Assembly (NCBI GenBank): GCA_002440225.1 | Contig: DJSH01000078.1 | Span: 1 to 25,969 of the forward strand | Source of the DNA: Candidatus Segatella violae | GTDB taxonomy: Bacteria > Bacteroidota > Bacteroidia > Bacteroidales > Bacteroidaceae | Length of the DNA: 25,969 nucleotides | Direction of reading: 5' to 3' | In this document: piece by piece, positions 24,093 through 25,969 of the stretch | Layout of the letters: every line of letters begins with the position of its first letter | Position numbering within the stretch: position 1 is the stretch's first letter | Position numbers and translations under genes: made by a program | Notes under the pieces: model-generated | Databases searched by the model: none | Seen by the model: the letters and a program-made list of their open reading frames with translations, nothing else | Told to the model about the DNA's origin: nothing

Positions 24093-24315
24093 TTTCTTAT
24101 ATTTCCTCGCACGCACACACAGGAGAAAGACCCTGGGTCTACCTGCGAGCCAAGTATCTGGCCAAAGTCATATCAATGGCATGGCAACGTGGCGCAACTA
24201 GCATTCCGACGCATCGCCACAACCATCAAGAGCACTCGCCAGCAGCATCATGGCGCATCGCCACAACCATCACGGCTGGTGCTCAGCCTATTGTTTCTTA
24301 TTCATAACTATCATC
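24093..24315 (+). other. Intergenic stretch with a 19-bp direct repeat
   Basis: No convincing gene is seen in this 223-bp gap. CGCATCGCCACAACCATCA occurs at 24210-24228 and 24254-24272, 44 bp apart. One or more short frames run through it, but their His/Ala-rich translations look non-coding. No clear promoter for the DUF4248 gene is visible, so read-through from the VirE gene is possible. Confidence 0.5.
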
Positions 24316-24528
24316 ATGATGAAGATAAAAGTATACAACAAGTTCGAGCTGGCTCAGCTCTACTTCCCAAAGCAGTCGCGCCATGTGGCGCTCAACCACC
24401 TCATGCGGATGGTGAACCATTGTCCGCCCCTGCTCGAAGCCCTCAGGCGCGAGGGATACCAACGGCTCGCCAAGACCTTCAGCATGCGCCAGGCTCTCCT
24501 GATATACGAGTATCTGGGCGAGCCATAA
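24316..24528 (+). CDS. DUF4248 protein, small HTH-like
   Basis: The 70-residue product from the ATG at 24316 (or 69 from the adjacent ATG at 24319) matches DUF4248 closely: an ELAQLYFP motif near residue 12, a central LNHLMRMVNHCPPLLEALRREGY, and a C-terminus ending in YEYLGEP. The family has the look of a small helix-turn-helix protein, but no function is established. It regularly sits between a VirE gene and an HU gene, as here. A role as regulator of the module, perhaps acting at the phased repeats just downstream, is inference. Confidence 0.85.
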   Translation: MMKIKVYNKFELAQLYFPKQSRHVALNHLMRMVNHCPPLLEALRREGYQRLAKTFSMRQALLIYEYLGEP

Positions 24529-24539
24529 ACTGAAAATCG

Positions 24540-24585
24540 CTCGCAGCGAGGCTATCGTACCATCATCGTATCGCTATCGTACGAT
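24540..24585 (+). promoter_or_regulatory. Candidate operator: helically phased ATCGTA repeats
   Basis: ATCGTA occurs at 24554, 24565 and 24576, spaced exactly 11 bp. The last copy extends into the palindrome ATCGTACGAT (24576-24585). The inverted repeat CTCGCAGCGAG (24540-24550) lies just upstream. The array ends 18 bp before the -7 box of the HU gene, so a bound protein would sit over the -33 region. Confidence 0.55.
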
Positions 24586-24603
24586 TCGCTGCCGGGGATG
24601 TCG

Positions 24604-24611
24604 TATCTTTG
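24604..24611 (+). promoter_or_regulatory. -7 box of the HU-family gene
   Basis: TATCTTTG, followed by CAAACG, matches the Bacteroidota -7 element. No TTG is found 19-21 bp upstream, where the phased repeats end, which suggests an activated or repressed promoter. The leader to the ATG at 24678 is about 60 nt. Confidence 0.6.
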
Positions 24612-24677
24612 CAAACGTAATTCAGCGCTGACTTACACCAACACGAATGTTTAACCCTTAACACATCTATTAGTCTT

Positions 24678-25211
24678 ATGATTGAGTACGATTTGAAGAA
24701 GAACAACAACCCGAAGAACGAGAAGGCCTATGGCAAGTACTACGCCAAGCCTCACGTAAGTGAAACTGTAGACCTCGACGAGCTCGCCGACCACATGCAC
24801 GGCCACAACTCTCCGTTCTCTGCCGGTACCATCAAGGGCATCCTCATCGATGCCGTGACGCACATCAAGGAGCTCCTGCTCCTGGGCAAGAACGTGAAGC
24901 TGGACAACCTAGCCATCTTCTACATCAGCATCAAGAACAAGATGGGGGCTGACAATGCCGACGATTTCACCGTGTCTAAGAACATCGACGGAGTGAGAAT
25001 GAGAGCCCGTGCAACGGGCGACTTCCGCTCCGTGAACCTCAACCTCGACGCCAACTTGAAAAAGTATGGTGCTAAGAAGAAGAAGAAGTCGTCGACGACT
25101 ACCGACCCCGACGGTGGCGGCTCCAACACTGATGGAGGCGGCTCAACCCCTGGCGGTAGCGGCTCTAACCCAGGTGGTAGCAGCAGCGACGGCGACGGAA
25201 CCGTAGAATAA
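24678..25211 (+). CDS. HU-family (HU-HIG) DNA-binding protein with low-complexity tail
   Basis: This 177-residue protein has residues 1 to about 130 forming an HU/IHF-like domain of the Bacteroidota HU-HIG type (AKPHVSETVDLDELADHM, SAGTIKGILIDAVTHIKELLLLGKNVKLDNLAIFYISIK). A basic patch follows (KKYGAKKKKK, 129-137), then a tail of about 40 residues rich in Gly, Ser, Asp and Thr with repeated GGGS/PGGS units. The core should bend or bind DNA as a dimer; the tail is probably disordered. It has its own promoter region and is followed by a hairpin. Its place before an amidase gene is a recurrent Bacteroidales arrangement whose purpose is unknown. Confidence 0.88.
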   Translation: MIEYDLKKNNNPKNEKAYGKYYAKPHVSETVDLDELADHMHGHNSPFSAGTIKGILIDAVTHIKELLLLGKNVKLDNLAIFYISIKNKMGADNADDFTVSKNIDGVRMRARATGDFRSVNLNLDANLKKYGAKKKKKSSTTTDPDGGGSNTDGGGSTPGGSGSNPGGSSSDGDGTVE

Positions 25212-25213
25212 CG

Positions 25214-25236
25214 GAGGGGGATGCTAAATCCCCTTC
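25214..25236 (+). terminator. Hairpin between HU and amidase genes
   Basis: GGGGAT (25217-25222) pairs with ATCCCC (25228-25233) around a 5-nt loop, extended by three outer pairs including one G-U. It begins two bases after the HU stop codon. The following AATCTATTAACATTTTG is only moderately T-rich, so partial termination or mRNA end protection is more likely than full termination. Confidence 0.5.
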
Positions 25237-25260
25237 AATCTATTAACATTTTGAACGATT

Positions 25261-25824
25261 ATGATTCAAGATCGATTTCCAATGACTATTGCCGGCGAGG
25301 AGGTGCTCAATGAGCATCTTCTCCTGGCTTATGGAGAGAACGGCGCGATGATGGACTCACCTCGGAGCGTCCGTTTTCTGGTAATTCACTGCTCGGCGAC
25401 TCGTGCCGACCGCAACTACTCCGACAAGCAGTTGATAAGGGACCACAAGAAGCGGGGATTCCGCACCGCGGGCTATCACTTCTACTGCCACAAGGACGGG
25501 AGCATCACACAGTTCAGGAAACTGCTGGAGGTGGGTGCCCACGCTAGGCCTTACAACCGATGCTCCATAGGCATCTGCTACGAGGGCGGGCTCGACGAGG
25601 ATGGACGCCCTGCCGACACGCTAACCCGCGCACAGTATGACGCGATGTGGAACCTGCTCAGGAAACTCAAGATTATGTTTCCACAGGCGCAGATCGTGGG
25701 GCATCGCGACTTGCCGGGCACTACCCCCAAGGAATGCCCGTGCTTCGACGCTAGCAAGAAATTCGATTTCTCAAAACTTAAAGACAAACACTATGAAGAA
25801 AGAAACCATCAAGAAGATCATTAA
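25261..25824 (+). CDS. N-acetylmuramoyl-L-alanine amidase (Amidase_2)
   Basis: This 187-residue zinc amidase is of the T7-lysozyme/PGRP type and cleaves the MurNAc-L-Ala bond of peptidoglycan. Expected residues are present: H43 in VIHCSATR, Y72 in GYHFY, H148 in VGHRDLPG, and K157 with C159 in PKECPCFD. Residues 1-37 before the core are an unusual extension with no signal peptide; the adjacent ATGs at 25348 and 25351 would give a start closer to the family norm. Without a signal peptide, delivery to the wall would need lysis or another route. The 3' end overlaps the smalltalk gene by 32 nt in another frame. Confidence 0.9.
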   Translation: MIQDRFPMTIAGEEVLNEHLLLAYGENGAMMDSPRSVRFLVIHCSATRADRNYSDKQLIRDHKKRGFRTAGYHFYCHKDGSITQFRKLLEVGAHARPYNRCSIGICYEGGLDEDGRPADTLTRAQYDAMWNLLRKLKIMFPQAQIVGHRDLPGTTPKECPCFDASKKFDFSKLKDKHYEERNHQEDH

Positions 25825-25885
25825 TTTCATCATCACCGTGCTCACGGCTGTCGCCAGTTCGTTTTGCGTACAGAGCTGTAAGTAA
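25793..25885 (+). CDS. Smalltalk-family peptide (30 aa)
   Basis: MKKETIKKIINFIITVLTAV is followed by ASSFCVQSC and a final K. I recognise this as the 'smalltalk' family, short Bacteroidales proteins regularly encoded after this type of amidase. It has a basic N-terminus, one hydrophobic segment of about 16 residues, and a terminal V-Q-S-C-K that resembles a lipobox with only Cys-Lys after the cut. It starts inside the amidase gene (32-nt overlap), so translation may be coupled. Function is unknown; a membrane accessory to the amidase or a lipoprotein-derived peptide is conceivable. Confidence 0.8.
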   Translation: MKKETIKKIINFIITVLTAVASSFCVQSCK

Positions 25886-25886
25886 T

Positions 25887-25969
25887 GCTTTTGCCCTTTC
25901 AGGGCGACTTTAACCCTATCCTATTACCCAGGGCGTTGCCCTGGGCTAGGTGCTTTTGCCCTTTCAGGG
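25887..25969 (+). repeat. Dispersed structured repeat, copy B (cut by window end)
   Basis: Unit 1 (GCTTTTGCCCTTTCAGGGCG, 25887-25906), a spacer, a stem-loop CCCAGGG/CCCTGGG (25927-25945), the linker CTAGGTGCTT and unit 2 (from 25952) repeat the plan of copy A with the same 65-bp period. It begins one base after the smalltalk stop codon and probably continues past the window. Confidence 0.75.

Noticed and set aside
24210..24272. Possible CRISPR or iteron array from the 19-bp direct repeat
   Set aside because: Only two copies, no regular spacer series and no cas genes; reported only as a short direct repeat.
24089..24307. 72-codon frame after the VirE gene
   Set aside because: Overlaps the VirE stop, has a compositionally odd translation and contains the 19-bp direct repeat; no sign of a real product.

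Overview
The window looks like chromosomal DNA of a Bacteroidales bacterium, most likely Prevotella or Segatella. The evidence is a type IX secretion 'plug' gene, an Rnf operon in the rseC-BCDGEA order, the VirE/DUF4248/HU/amidase/smalltalk gene set typical of this order, and promoters of the Bacteroidota type (TTG, 19-20 bp, TAnnTTTG) at several genes. The species call is inference.

Layout. Bases 1-19 look like the 3' end of a tRNA, probably tRNA-Glu. A T9SS plug gene (142-1377, +) converges on a seven-gene Rnf operon (7100-1515, -). A structured repeat with a strong hairpin lies between them. An acidic protein of unknown function (7361-7813, +) and an AAA-ATPase/PD-(D/E)XK gene (9478-7919, -) follow, each with its own promoter.

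From 21403 down to 9542 (-) lies a surface-polysaccharide locus. In transcription order it encodes a 45-aa ORF, Wzx flippase, an AbiC-like abortive infection protein, a ParE-type toxin-antitoxin pair, Wzy polymerase, a GT4 glycosyltransferase, a hexapeptide acyltransferase, an alpha/alpha-toroid protein of unknown role, and then WecG, WecB, WecC and WecA homologues. The last four suffice to make Und-PP-GlcNAc-ManNAcA, the lipid-linked disaccharide known from enterobacterial common antigen. With one further glycosyltransferase, the simplest product is a trisaccharide repeat that Wzx flips and Wzy polymerises. The 13860-21400 part is visibly more AT-rich than the wec genes and the flanks, as expected for a horizontally exchanged serotype core. 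The two defence-type units sit inside this core.

The right end (22053-25885, +) holds a VirE/VapE-type primase-helicase-like protein, a DUF4248 protein, an HU-family protein with a Gly/Ser/Asp tail, an N-acetylmuramoyl-L-alanine amidase and a 30-aa smalltalk peptide. The window closes with a second copy of the structured repeat seen at 1381-1508.

The most notable observations are these. The two repeat copies share a 65-bp period and a stem with compensatory base changes. Defence genes lie inside the polysaccharide operon, and an 18-bp direct repeat brackets the toxin-antitoxin unit. A triple 11-bp-phased repeat lies upstream of the HU gene. The smalltalk peptide resembles a lipoprotein signal peptide with almost no mature domain. 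I saw no rRNA, CRISPR array, transposase or integrase.
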